Source: Ceratothoa steindachneri
Taxonomy: Eukaryota > Arthropoda > Malacostraca > Isopoda > Cymothoidae
Direction of reading: 5' to 3'
Length of the DNA stretch: 64,000 bases
Assembly (NCBI GenBank): GCA_963969495.1
Contig: OZ018320.1
Location: 72,708,245-72,772,244 of the forward strand
Below the pieces are notes generated by a model that saw only the letters and a program-made list of their open reading frames with translations, searched no databases and had not been told where the DNA came from. This document shows positions 23,307-34,344 of this stretch, piece by piece; the stretch's first letter is position 1; the number at the start of each line of letters is the position of its first letter. Both the position numbers and the translations under genes were made by a program.

Positions 23307-24953
23307 TCAAGCGCCTCGGAAATAGAGCCATAAATATTTAGGATTAGTTTCTAACACAAATTGAGACAAAAGGATTTAAAAGCGACTTTTAAATATACTC
23401 TGATATTATGTTCTGACTTAAAAATTAAGGCTTAAAATGCATGACCTCGCTCCCTGAATTTATGGGCGAATATGGTAGAAGGTATAAAAGAACACCTACC
23501 GAATGTTAAGGGTTTCCCTAAATAATACCTCCTCGGATAGTAACGTTCTTTGAGGTACTCTCATTCCTTGTGAGATTTACAGATGACACTCTCATATCCC
23601 GCTCTTTCTCGTCTCGTTTCGGGCTTTGTGTTTCCTTTGTATTTTTATGTTTTCCGAGTTGAAAAGAATCTCATTTTATTATTCTTGACTTTCTCTTTTA
23701 TTTTTTTTTTTTGTTTTGTTCAACCCATTATACTTTGTCAGTCATTCCCAGGTCTGTCCGCAAAAAAAAGTGGAATTAATCCTCACAGAGCCCTCCCCTC
23801 CCCAAAATCTCTCGAACCTTTATCGGGGACCTGAAATCATCATATGTAACTAGTTTAAATGATCCGTATAAAGGTCCCTCCCTTCCCTAAATGCATAGAT
23901 ACACGCCCTTATCATAGAATAAAACGATTTGCGGATGGAGATTTATTATTATTTTAATAAAGTCCTTTTTTGCTATATTTTATATATTACTAGAATTTGT
24001 TGTTAGATAAAAATAAATGAACCCAAATGAAATAATATGCTCGAAAAATATAGGTAGATTGTATGTTGCTCAAGACTGTACGACCCTGTAAGCTGTGGCT
24101 AATTCTTGAAAAAAATTATCATTCTCCTGAGAGGAAAATTTTGAAAATATTTCCTTTTTTTTCCATTTGATTCACTTCTCCATTTACTCAGCTTTCGTGG
24201 ATTTGTCATCTACTCCGTTCTTTGACATCTACATTATTATCTGCCTTATCACCAATGCTATCCCATCCATTATATACTGAATCAAACGCACACTATTTCC
24301 TTTAATGTGACTTCTAAAGTCGAATATACCAGCGTCTTTTTCCTCTCTTCATCCATGCCTGTGCTTGCGACTAATGGCATCTTTTGCCGAACGGAGTTGT
24401 CTATACTGTCCTGGGAAACAAAGCACACCTGTTCTTTCTGGTTTCTCTAACAATACTTTCCATTCTGTACTCGATTTTGCCGCTAAAGGAAAACAAATGG
24501 AAACAGGGGCTCGAAGGTCTCATCCAACTTCTCTGTTTACTCAGTCAACACCTGAACCATTCATCATTAATTAAAAGATGATGAAGAAACTGATAAACAC
24601 AAGGTGTAATTGCCTTTTAGGGGAGCCTGCAGAACGGAATAAGTCCCCAAGAGCGACGCTGGTTGACAAAAAATTACGTATTGGATTTTACTCTAGTTTT
24701 CAATTTAAAATTTACTTGAAATTCGACTGCCAGAAGTTATTTAATGTTCAGAGAATTGGGTTTCTTTCATTATTTTTCATCTCATCTCGCTCAAATTTCT
24801 CCAGTAATCGAAATGAGGTGGCTCTGGTTTTGTTACGTGTCCTTTTACAGACATCAAACTTATTGAAAAAAATTACTTTCAATCTATTCCATAGGCCTGT
24901 TTGAATTATCTGTTGTTATTTATTCTGGGCGCAGAGCACTATTTTTCGAGTTA
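23307..24953. other. Unassigned
   Basis: AT-rich sequence. Open frames at 23583-23834, 24365-24581 and 24578-24904 show no recognised motif, and the T-rich one is compositional. A stretch near 24125-24160 (CTCCTGAGAGGAAAATTTTG) resembles the PLE tail at 15000 but lacks coding sequence. Confidence 0.3.
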
Positions 24954-25885
24954 CAAGGGGTGGTCAATAAGTTTTGCAATTCGGATATAAGGAAACGAGA
25001 TATGAGGAAAAGTGTTTTATTATTTTTCAATATAACTACCCTCGACTTCAATGCACTTGCGCCACTTGTCCCTGAGGCTTCGAATTCCCGACAACCAGAA
25101 ATCTCCCGACAGGTGTTCAATCCACTCCTGGACGGCGAGCTGGACATCTGCATTGTCCCCAAACCGGCGTCCACGCAGTGCAGCCTTGAGCTGACGGAAT
25201 AAAGGGTAGTCGCTAGGGGCCAGATTTGGACTGTAGGGGGGATGGTTGAGCTCCGCGAATCCGCACTCGTGCAGGGCAGCTTGTGCAAATCTGGCCTTGT
25301 GGACTTTGACGACGTTGAAGTCGATCATGAGGCGTGAGCTTTCTAGGGACCCAACGGGCAGAGACCTTGGCCATGGCCAAATTGTCGTGGATGATGTTGA
25401 TAACACTCCCATGTGATATTCCAAGTTCTCGCTCGATTTCTTGGGCCTTCACCCGTCGATTTTTGAGGATCATCCTCTCCACACGGGCCACATTGTCCTC
25501 GTTGGTCACGTCTGACGGGCGTCCTGGTCGGGGGTCATCCTCAAGGGACTCACAACCATGGCGGAACTCCCTATTCCATCGAGCAATGGTTGCATGGGAA
25601 GGGGCGGTGTCGGTGTACACTGCAACCATGCGTTCATGGATCTCTTTTGCATTCTTGCCTTCCTTGGTCAAAAATTTGATCACTGTGCGGTGCTCAACCT
25701 TCTCCATAGTTGAAAAATTTGTAACTGACGATCTGCGATCAGCTACTGCTTCTTAAATAGACGAGGCAGGAGCGTGCGGCTGCAGGTCCTGACTGATCAT
25801 AACTTGTCCTAACACCCCCACAAACAGCCATCACTATTCATCTGTTTTGCCCTACCGATTCGCAAAACTTATTGACCGCCCCTCA
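24954..25885 (-). mobile_element. Non-autonomous mariner copy B (same internal deletion)
   Basis: It has the same TIRs as copy A (here CAAGGGGTGGTCAATAAG at the left end, and TTGACCGCCCCTCA at the right). Flanking TA is at 24952-24953 and 25886-25887. The length is 932 bp against 930 bp for copy A. The coding frame crosses the same deletion junction. Confidence 0.9.
25020..25707 (-). pseudogene. Deleted mariner transposase (copy B)
   Basis: It is less damaged than copy A: 164 codons are open from MEKVEHRTVIKFLTKEGKNA through DDPRPGRPSDVTNEDNVARV, RVKAQEIERELGISHGSV and ARWVPRKLTPHDRLQRR. Past the shared junction it shifts frame. The other frame (from 25424) gives KVHKARFAQAALHECGF, HPPYSPNLAPSDYPLF and SLRDKWRKCIEVEG. 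The deletion removes the first two catalytic Asp regions; the third is in APSDY. The 164-codon frame could still make a DNA-binding-only protein able to bind mariner TIRs; that is inference. Confidence 0.85.
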
Positions 25886-26654
25886 TATTAGCATTTAAAC
25901 GTAGTATTTTCCAATACATAAAGCTATTATTTGCCGTTGTTATGACATCATAAGTCTTGAAGATAAAAGGGTTTCATCAAACCGAGTCACGAAATACATA
26001 TTACCAACAATGATTCTAATTTACCTACGATGTAGAGGGTTATGAGTAGTAGGTTATTTAAACACGTTTAGTTTTAATTTTTTTTTTAAATTTTCTCGCA
26101 TCTCCATATCCTTCTTGTTAAATCTAATTCCGTCTCACTCCCGCACCGTTCACAAACATGTTCTTTTCGGATTATTTGTGCATTTTCCTATAATAATCAC
26201 GCAAGAATGCAAGTGCAGTTTTTTCAAAACCATCACAAAGAGCAGTCATTTTCGAATAAAGCAACGGTGGGTCACCGGAATAGGCTTCTTTTTTGGTTCT
26301 TTTTAGGCAAAAAAGCCTGAGACAAAAACTAAAAACAAACAAAACAGATCCATCAAAATTAATCTAACCTAAGAACAAACTAAAAAGAACTAATTTACTT
26401 GCACTTCCATCTAACCCAAACATTGTTTTGGCAAGTGAAAACAAGCTATCAATGACGAGATGGCTGCCAATCTATTTATTGTTGTAACACCATAATTAGA
26501 GATTTGGGTGATTTTTAAAATTGATATTTATAACTAAGTGCCTTCGAGTGCGTTGTTGTTCATCTGTTTAATCGCCTCATCAGGGGTTTGACATCAACAG
26601 GTTGCAACCAACGCTAAGTTCTGTAACATGAACCCAATAGAATATGTGTAGGTG
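25886..26654. other. Unassigned
   Basis: AT-rich with no motif seen. An open frame 26115-26306 (+) is unrecognised. Confidence 0.3.
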
Positions 26655-27017
26655 TCCCTTGTACTCGATACTGGTTCGTGCACAGAGAGTTGTGGATTAT
26701 ATGATTTTTTGAAGGAGGTTGGCCTTCTCCACTTTATTTAAACACTGTTTTTATTGGTGGGGTAAGTTATAGGTCGCTTGTTTCTGCGCTGGGGGGAGGC
26801 GTGCCTATCCCTGGCGCCGGCACGAGCTTCTTTTTCGTTGCCTTTTTGCATTCTTTTTTGTTGTTGTTTTGTTTAGCCTTTTTACTTTTTATCGTTGTTA
26901 TTTACATATTATTATCTGTTTTTCTTCAATATAGACTAGTAGTAGGCTCTTGTGTGAGTACGGTGACTTCTGCCCTAGTAGGCAGTCACCAGATGGGCTC
27001 CTAAAATTAAAAAAAGA
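26655..27017 (+). pseudogene. LINE-B 3' end (extreme 5' truncation)
   Basis: The first codons read SLVLDTGSCTESCGLYDFLK then EVGLLHFI and stop. This matches the C-terminus of the large LINE at 50922 (SLVLGTSACTLTGGLIDFLG, EAGLLSFI, stop). The 3' UTR ends with CTGCCCTAGTAGGCAGTCAC, CAGATGGGCTCC and an A-rich tail, again matching the end of the larger copy. It is a dead-on-arrival insertion. Confidence 0.75.
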
Positions 27018-27379
27018 ACGTGTAGGGGAGGGGGGGTAGTAGAAAAGAAAATATTTTACGAAAAACGTTCAAAATCAGAAACAAAGGGAGAATTGCTGAA
27101 TGTGATGCGCCAAACATGGTCAGAAATACGAAAAGCTGTACACTTTGAACTTATTAACGAAAGCCCCAGTTCTAGTCATTCCCTACTCGCTGAACCAACC
27201 TGGCATTTTAATTATAAATGAGGTAAAATTTTGGTATAAAAATCCTTCGGAAATACCAACTCTGCTGTGGAGATACTGAGATTGAGCGGATAACGCGTTG
27301 GGTAGGTTTAGAATTGCTTTTAGTGTGTTTTCTTTTACTCTTTTGTTTGTGTTTTTTTCCCAATATCCACGGCTATCAC
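27018..27379. other. Unassigned
   Basis: AT-rich with a G7 run near 27032. No gene or element end was identified, and the left TIR of the next transposon was not found. Confidence 0.3.
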
Positions 27380-28734
27380 CATTAAAGGCTCGGTTCCCAG
27401 GCGCATGCGCTCATTTTCATCGAAAACCCCCAGGAAATTTTGTACAGTTTATTTAATTGTTGGAAACCAAAAACATTGTTAGAACAGAACAAAAACAAAA
27501 ATGCGAGATGTGGCGTTCCAAATGCTTTCCTGTGGGCAGTGGCACAAGGATGAGGCGCTCTCTTCAACTTTCAGTCGCTCTTTGGATGAATTCAAGCGGG
27601 ATATTGTTCCAAGCTTCAATCAAGAGAGTTTTTACGGTTTGTATGTCTTTCACCTCTCTCCTCTTTAATTGAAGTTGATAGGAAGGCAAACCTTACATGC
27701 TAAAATCCATTACGATGAAATTTAGGCTTTTTGAGGGCCATTCGTTAAACTTAATCAACTCAGGTGTATTGGCTCTGAGCCAGGCAACAGTTTCCTTGAA
27801 TGTATTCTCCTTGGCTCCATCTTGTTGCCATGTCCATTCATCTGTGCTCATTACTTGGTTTATGACCTGAACAGTTGGGCGCATATTTAATCTCTATTCA
27901 CAACCTAATTTACTGTTTTTTTCTTTCTTCTGTGCGATGGAAAATGTTTTTGCCCAGCAACATCTTCAATGAGCCGTAACTCTATTTTACCATGCCAGGA
28001 GACTGCACCATAGCGCGTGAGTGATAGCTGTAGTTTATCAATTTCCACTAGTAAATCATTCTCAGAAATAGTCCTTTTAACTTGTACAGCACGATAAATG
28101 CGATCATTTTGTGAGTTCAAAGGTGCATGAAGAGTGGAATTTGACTCATCGGAAAACACCATTTGATCCTATTTATCGTGTCCTTTGAAAAGAGTTAATT
28201 CTGCCTGACATATTTGTTCGCGTGCTTTTTGATGTGCTTCAGTAAGAAAATTGCATTTAATTCTCCAATATCACTTTAATTTGGATTGTTGAAGAATGCG
28301 AAGATTTTACCCTTTGATTAATGTAGTTATCATTGAATAGAATGTCTTCTTTCGTGTCTGAGTGGTGTGACAGTAAATTCCAACACTGCCCGTTTGCAGA
28401 CGAATAAATTTTGTTGATTGCGTCAGTTCCACGTTTACGATCTTTAGCAGCAGGTGACCCTTTCCTTTTTAGTACATACACCGACAACATCGGTAAATTG
28501 ATTTTTAGTTGGAATGAGCCAAAGAACTGGAGACATTTCTTGGCATTTTTTCAGTCGCCAAGCCGGATGTTTTTTCTTGAAAAGAACAATCATCTCACAT
28601 TGAAAATTTGATAGTAGTCGTATGCTGGAATTAAAGGCATAGGACTTGTAAAAGTCATATGTTAGTTAATTGTACGTGTGTAAAATACATAGTGCAAATG
28701 TAAAATCCATGTTTCTTTTTTTGTGGGGGGGGGC

Positions 28735-28737
<3 letters not shown>
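27380..28737 (-). pseudogene. maT-like mariner transposase remnant (DD37D)
   Basis: Minus-strand pieces in order: GRKR-like KDRKRGTD near 28440; MVFSDESNSTLHAPLNSQND (first Asp) at 28160-28100; then VSWHGKIEL near 28000. TWQQDGAKENTFKETVAWL (second Asp) follows near 27830, then NEWPSKSLNFIVMDFSM (third Asp). The tail reads VKTLLIEAWNNIPLEFIQRA at 27640-27580. I count 37 residues between the second and third Asp, the maT signature. Frameshifts and stops separate the pieces. The right end is a G-run plus CACCC next to (TA)n, consistent with a TIR on a TA site. Confidence 0.65.

Positions 28738-28738
<1 letters not shown>

Positions 28739-28798
<60 letters not shown>
28739..28798. repeat. (TA)n microsatellite
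   Basis: Begins directly at the right end of the maT-like remnant. Confidence 0.95.
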
Positions 28799-28801
<3 letters not shown>

Positions 28802-29845
28802 TGCGGTTAGTATAGCACAATAAGTGGAACCACCCGCTTCTTATAGCACCCTGGTGGACGCTCTATGCACCACCAGGGAAGATCAAGCTTCAGTCACCCC
28901 TTTCTTTCTAGCGGATCAAAGAAGATAGACTTAAACTACTCTGTATAATAATAATATAATAATAATAAGTATTTATAATGCGCTCTTGTAAATATGTTAG
29001 CCCTCACAGAGCGTAGGTTGTGTAGCGAGTGTAAAGAAAGTTTACAGGGAAGAAAAGGCAATTATGAAGAGATGAGTCTTCAGGAGATGTTTAAAAGTAA
29101 CAAGGGAGGGAGAGGATCTGACTTCGGCAGGAATTGCATTCCAGAGTCTAGAAGCATAAACTGAGAAGGAACGGTCACCCATCGAGCAGAGGACAGAACG
29201 AGGAGTGTTCAGGATGGGAGCGAGGTTAGACCGGAGTGCCCAAGGAGTTTGACGACGGGAGAGGGCAGACGAGAGATAAGGTGGAGCCTCGAGGTTTAGG
29301 GCTTTGTAGGTGATAAGAAGAATTTTATAGTGGAAACGGAAGCGAATAGGTAACCAGTGTAGCTCCTGTAATAGAGGGTATGATCATCTCGCCTCTACAC
29401 ATTTTACAAGAAAAGTTCTATCGACTAATGCTATGACGTTGATGACCACTCTACGAGAGACTGCTAAACGTACATAGATAGTTATATGCTTTGAAATGTG
29501 CCTACACACAAACCATGACTTAATGCACTGCATGGCTCAGCAAAAGCCGTGCACTAACTACCAGGGGTTTCAGAGGACCATAAACATGCAATATGGCGTA
29601 CAACGGGGGTATGTAGCCAGACAGAAAGATGAAAGAGCTACCCAAGCTCCCACGTGCACCGCATTTACGAAAACCCGAGTGACTGTGAACAGGGCGCCCC
29701 ACAACCCCACATCGTGATGCAGCTAACCGACCCAACACAAAAATGCTGGACTGTAATTTCCATGTCCACGCCATGAATTTTGCGGCGCGGGGTACCTCAA
29801 ACAACGAAATGAATACCATATCAAGCCCCTCAATCAAACAAAGTA
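28799..29845. other. Interspersed repeat of unknown class
   Basis: After a GGTGCGGTTA start there is an AAT-rich stretch (28945-28975), then ATTTATAATGCGCTCTTG and, over about 400 bp, a non-coding sequence with GGAATTGCATTCCAGAG and GGGCTTTGTAGGTGATAAG. I recognise this type of sequence as a recurrent, non-coding interspersed repeat of animals, but cannot name its family. The open frames at 29496-29852 have no known motif. Confidence 0.35.
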
Positions 29846-29899
29846 ATGCCATTCACAAGTGCAAACAACGCACCAGATTACCGCCCTGATACTGCTCAA

Positions 29900-30415
29900 G
29901 CAGCAGGGCACACGATCATATATACTCGTATTTGCGATTCATCTTATATTGGTTCGACCATTCGGTCAATCCATTGTCTCATCGATCAGCATCGAGGAAG
30001 GTCGACCCGCACGGGGTTGATTCTAAAAAAACAGCCCCCCTTCGCCCATTCGAGATCACATCAAAGTATACAAGTCTGAAATTAATCTGGATAACTTTAA
30101 AATAGTTAGTCATATTCCAAATCCCAACGAACTACGAATATTAGAATCACTTTACATCCTAAAAATTAAACCTAATTTAAATATAAATCAAACTGCTTCG
30201 AATCTTTATATTGTATTATGAATTATTGAAATTTTTATTTTTGTATTAAGCAGCTTATCCTAAATTGCACTATTCAATGTTAGTATTTTAGGAAAACTAG
30301 AAATTTTAACTCTTTAACTATCTTAATTTTTTAGTGCGGATGATGAGGCTAGGACTTCGAAGCGTTCAACCCCAGACAAATAAAGATGCTTTTATCAATA
30401 GCGTGCTTGGTTTTT
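29900..30415 (+). pseudogene. Penelope-like element: GIY-YIG domain and 3' end
   Basis: The GIY-YIG start reads HTIIYTRICDSSYIGSTIRS then LIDQHRGRSTRTG. After one frameshift near 30035 come IRDHIKVYKSEINLDNF, KIVSHIPNPNELRILESLYI and KIKPNLNINQTASNLY, then a stop near 30220. The tail has GATGATGAGGCTAGGACTTC and AAATAAAGATGCTTTT. RT sequence is absent, so the copy is strongly 5'-truncated. Confidence 0.75.
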
Positions 30416-30481
30416 ACCTCTCTCTCTGTCTCTCTCTCTATATATATATGTATATGTGTGTATGGCTCCTCTGTTGGGCCC

Positions 30482-31375
30482 TCATGCACCGCGTCGATAG
30501 AGATAGGCCAACCATCCGACGTGCCAGAGCCAGCAGCTGCTGGGGTTACTCAGGGCGTCAAAAAGAAGAAAAGGAAGAGTAAGAAAGGAAAAACAGAAGA
30601 GAAAGTAGAAACGGAAGAAAAAACGAAGAAGAAAAAGAAGAAAAAACCCAAAAAAGTGGGGAAGAAAGAGGAATCGAAAGAGCCCATACTGAAAGGGAAG
30701 CCTCTGTCCTCTGAACCCAAATGCGCGAGGGTCATCGTGATCGGTGACTCCCAAGCGCGGGATCTACAACCCTTGCTAGCGGCCCGCCTTCGCACCAGTG
30801 TGAAGGTAAGCTGCCTTCCAGGAAAGGGGAACGGAGAAATAAGGGTGGAGGCTGAGAAATGTCACATCTCTGAGAACTCAGTAGTTGCCCTCATGGCAAG
30901 TGGCAACGATCTCTACCTACGAGGAGGCAATGTAGGCGCCATCGGGAAGATCCTGACCACGGTTATGGGAGGAGTTGACGACTGTGGGCTAAAAACCCGC
31001 AGACGTGTCGTGGTCGGGATACTCCCAAGACGAGGTCCATCCCGCAATGCTCACGCGAGGAACGTCTCCATAAACCAACGCCTGGGAGATCTATGTACGG
31101 CCGAAGGAGTCTTTTTTGTAGACCCCTACCGCACCTTTTACGGGAGAAATGACCTGTACAAAAGGGACGGAGTGCATCTTTCCTTTAAAGGGAAAGCTGC
31201 ACTCGCAAACATGATCCAAGATGTTGTGGAGCGGACCCAAAGAAGTGTCAGACCCCGAGTAAAGGAGGACGTACGCCAGTACACCCGTGTTACTCCAGGA
31301 ACGACCTTTTCTGAAGTCACAAAGAGTGGAGTGATCCCGCCACAGAGAAAGAAAGCGGGAAACGGAAGAGCGTAG
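30482..31375 (+). CDS. LINE ORF1 protein with SGNH esterase domain (5'-truncated)
   Basis: After an Ala-rich lead comes a very basic Lys/Glu stretch (30560-30690), probably nucleic-acid binding. The SGNH hydrolase fold follows: VIVIGDSQARDL with the block I Ser (GDSQ), VALMASGNDLYLRGG with the block III Asn (GND), and KRDGVHLSFKGKAALA with the block V Asp-x-x-His. These catalytic elements appear intact. Esterase-bearing ORF1 proteins are known from CR1 and L2 LINEs, where they act in RNP formation or transport. The reading frame is uninterrupted to TAG at 31373-31375. No convincing start codon remains; the first Met upstream (30386) lies in the preceding element. Confidence 0.75.
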   Translation, partial: SCTASIEIGQPSDVPEPAAAGVTQGVKKKKRKSKKGKTEEKVETEEKTKKKKKKKPKKVGKKEESKEPILKGKPLSSEPKCARVIVIGDSQARDLQPLLAARLRTSVKVSCLPGKGNGEIRVEAEKCHISENSVVALMASGNDLYLRGGNVGAIGKILTTVMGGVDDCGLKTRRRVVVGILPRRGPSRNAHARNVSINQRLGDLCTAEGVFFVDPYRTFYGRNDLYKRDGVHLSFKGKAALANMIQDVVERTQRSVRPRVKEDVRQYTRVTPGTTFSEVTKSGVIPPQRKKAGNGRA

Positions 31376-31377
31376 GG

Positions 31378-34152
31378 AGTCATACAGTCGGGGACTCCCT
31401 AAAAGTTCTTCTGTTTAATGCGAGGTCTATCAGAAACAAGTTTCTAGAACTTCGTGGCCTCGTAGCAACAGAAGAACCGGAGATGGTGGCCATAACGGAG
31501 TCGTGGATAAAAACCTCAAGCCGAGATTTTGAAGGTGAATTCACGATTCCTGGTTACCAGCTCTTCTTGAAAGATAGGCCAGACAGAGAGGGTGGCGGTG
31601 TGATGTTGTATGTCAAGGATACTCTCAACTCGACGGATTGCAACATCGTATCCGACCATGAACTACTAGGTGTTGACCTAGAGATAGGTGCTGCCAAATA
31701 CAGGACCCTGGTGCTTTATAGACCTCCTGCCCAACTCGTTGAAAAGGACAGAGATCTGTACCAGCTACTAGGAGAATTTGTGAAAGACAGAGTGTGTATC
31801 GTCATGGGTGATTTCAACACACAAGTTGACTGGGAAACCAGAGAACCCTCTGGCGAGAACGCACTACTCCTGGAGTTCACGAACAACGAGTTCCTCACTC
31901 AATGGGTGAGAGAGCCAACGAGAGGAGACAATATCCTCGACTTGGTTTTCACCTCTGAGGATGACATCGTTGAGGACCTCTCTGTTTGCGAAGAGCTCGG
32001 TGGCAGTGACCACCGACTAATTAGATTTGTAGTCAAAGTCCCTAAGGCAGAGCCTGCAACTAGTAAATCAAGGAAACTGGATTTGAGAAGAGCAGACTTT
32101 GCAGGTCTACGCGCGGGACTGACTGACGCGAGGCTAGAGGAGTGTGATGCTGTTGAAGACTCTGGGAACAGTTTCAAAACCACATTCATGAGTCTTCAAT
32201 CGCGTTTTATCCCTCTGAAATGCCCCCGTCGGTCTTCTGTTCAACCAAAGTGGTTTAATCGAGAAAGCGGGCAACTGCTTAGGGAGAAGAGAAATGTGTA
32301 CCGGCAATCGAAGATCTCGGGTGACTTTGACGAATACCGGAGGCTAGCCAGGAGAGTGAAGTCCAGCATAAGGGCGGCTAAGCGGTCTGAGGAACTCCGA
32401 GTTGCGAGACTCTGTAAAGAGAATCCCAAGGAGTTTTTTGGATATGTGAACAGCCGCAAACCAATCCGTCGAACGATTGGCCCTTTGAGGAATGAGGAGG
32501 GGACATTAAAGCATTCAGATGCAGAAAATGCCAACCTCCTCAACGACTACTTCTTTTCAGTGTTTACTGAAGAGTGTGGTCCCATTCCCCAGCCGACGGA
32601 TTCCTACTCGGGGGAAAAGCTGGAGGCAATGGACTTCACCGAAGGAGAAATAAAGAAAAAGATCGCTGACCTAAAGACGAATAAGTCCCCTGGACCGGAC
32701 GGGTTTCTACCTAAAGTGTTGAAGGAAGTGTGCGATGAAGTATCATGACATCTGTGCGCTATCTTTAACATGTCAATCCGGACCAAATGCGTTCCTAGAG
32801 ACTGGCGTGAGGCGGAGGTGACTCCTATCTTCAAGAAAGGAGACCGTAACCAACCGTCGAACTACCGACCTATCAGTCTGACTTCGATAGTCGGTAAACT
32901 GATGGAAAGCATCATGGTGGACAAAGTGACGTCGTATTTAGAGTCAAACCTGCTACTGAGGAGTTCCCAGCACGGCTTCCGAAGGCAACGGTCATGCCTG
33001 ACGAACCTTGTAGAATTCTTCCACTTCGTTTTCAGTGAGCACGATCGGGACAAGGCGGTGGATGTGGTCTACCTAGACTTTCAGAAAGCCTTTGATAAGA
33101 TACCACACCGCCGCCTTCTCCGGAAAGTGCGAGCGCTTGGCATAGACGGAAAGGTAGCCGGCTGGATCGAGAACTGGCTAAGTGGCAGACGGCAACGGGT
33201 GGTGGTAAATGGACAGTCTTCTGAGTGGGTGCCCGTTACTAGCGGAGTGCCTCAAGGTTCTGTCCTGGGACCACTACTATTCATCATCTACGTCAACGAC
33301 ATGGACGGTGACATGGTTGCGAAGATTTCCAAATTTGCCGACGATACCAAGCTTGGTATGAACGTTGCAAAGGATGGAAATACTGCCCGCCTGCAGGATG
33401 ATCTTGGGAAGATTGGGGAGTGGTCGGACACGTGGCAAATGCCTTTTAACGTGGGGAAATGCAAAGTGATGCATATCGGCCACAGAAACCCCCAAACTCA
33501 GTATATCCTTAAGGGCACTGCTCTTGAATCGAGTGACACTGAGAAGGACTTGGGTGTTACTATCACTAGTGACCTCAAGTTCTCGAAACAGTGCATTGAG
33601 GCGGAGAAAAAGGCCCAAAGGATGCTAGGCTATATTAAGCGCCAGTTTGGTTATCGGAACCAGGAGATTGTACTGTGCCTGTACAACTCACTTGTCCGAC
33701 CGCACCTGGAGTATGCCGTACAATTTTGGAGTCCTTCATTGCGAAAGGACATCGCGAGATTGGAACGCGTACAAGCCAGGGCAACCAAGCTGATTCCCTC
33801 TATCCGACATAAAAGTTATGAGGATAGACTAAGGGAATTAGATCTGTTCTCGCTGGAAACCCGTAGACTGCGTGGTCAGCTCATCGAAGTTTTCAAAATA
33901 CTTCGAGGGTTCGACAATGTTGACTACCGGGATATGTTCACACTGAGTGAGAACAGAACGCGCAATCACGGCTTCAAACTTGAACTGAAGCGTTACAACC
34001 GCAATCTGTGTGGAAATTTTTTCACCTACAGAATCTGCGGTAAGTGGAACGCACTTCCAGTGGAAGTTGTCAACAGTGAATCTGTTGACCAGTTCAAGTC
34101 AAGACTAGACAAGGTCTTGAAAAGTGGCCGTTTAGGGACGCAAAACAATTGA
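31378..34152 (+). pseudogene. LINE ORF2: APE endonuclease plus reverse transcriptase
   Basis: The endonuclease starts KVLLFNARSIRNKFLELRGL (Asn box), then VAITESWI (Glu), MGDFNTQVDW (Asp/Asn) and GGSDHRLIRF (His), so the APE residues are present. RT follows: KSPGPDGFLPKVLK, NYRPISLTSIVGKLMES, QHGFRRQRSC, VYLDFQKAFDKIPH, GVPQGSVLGPLLF and KFADDTKLG with both Asp. One in-frame TGA at 32746-32748 sits between DEVS and HLCAIF and is the only break. The frame is open from 31315, overlapping ORF1 by about 60 nt in the -1 frame. It has no ATG before 31483, which lies inside the endonuclease domain. The enzyme would nick DNA and prime reverse transcription there. Confidence 0.85.
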
Positions 34153-34344
34153 GCAGCCTTGTGCCCGCTCGATTGCAAGTCCAATGGTACCCTCTTTGAA
34201 TGGACCGTAAGGTCTCCTAGGGTACCTTCTTTCCTTGTTGTTGTTACTCCTTGTTGTGCGTCTGTGATAGAGTTGTTCCTCGGAAACCGGATACGAAGAA
34301 GGAAGATGAAGGAAGACCCATGTGAGAATTCTGAACATTTAATA

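Larger units (their letters stand above)
30460..34340 (+). mobile_element. Nearly complete CR1/L2-type LINE
   Basis: The order is ORF1 with an SGNH esterase domain, then ORF2 with APE endonuclease and RT, over 3.7 kb with only one nonsense codon in ORF2. This is the best-preserved retrotransposon in the window. ORF1 enters from a TC/TA-rich stretch, so the 5' UTR and the ORF1 start are missing. The 3' limit is put where a PLE 3' end begins (about 34345). No poly(A) tail was seen, as is usual for CR1. Confidence 0.85.

Noticed and set aside
28799..28930. Similarity of GGTGCGGTTA to the arm start at 9599
   Set aside because: Only about nine bases agree; too short to call the same repeat.
30386..30481. 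Met and hydrophobic start of the frame that joins LINE ORF1, looking like a signal peptide
   Set aside because: It is the translation of a PLE 3' end plus a TC/TA microsatellite, fused by chance to the truncated ORF1.
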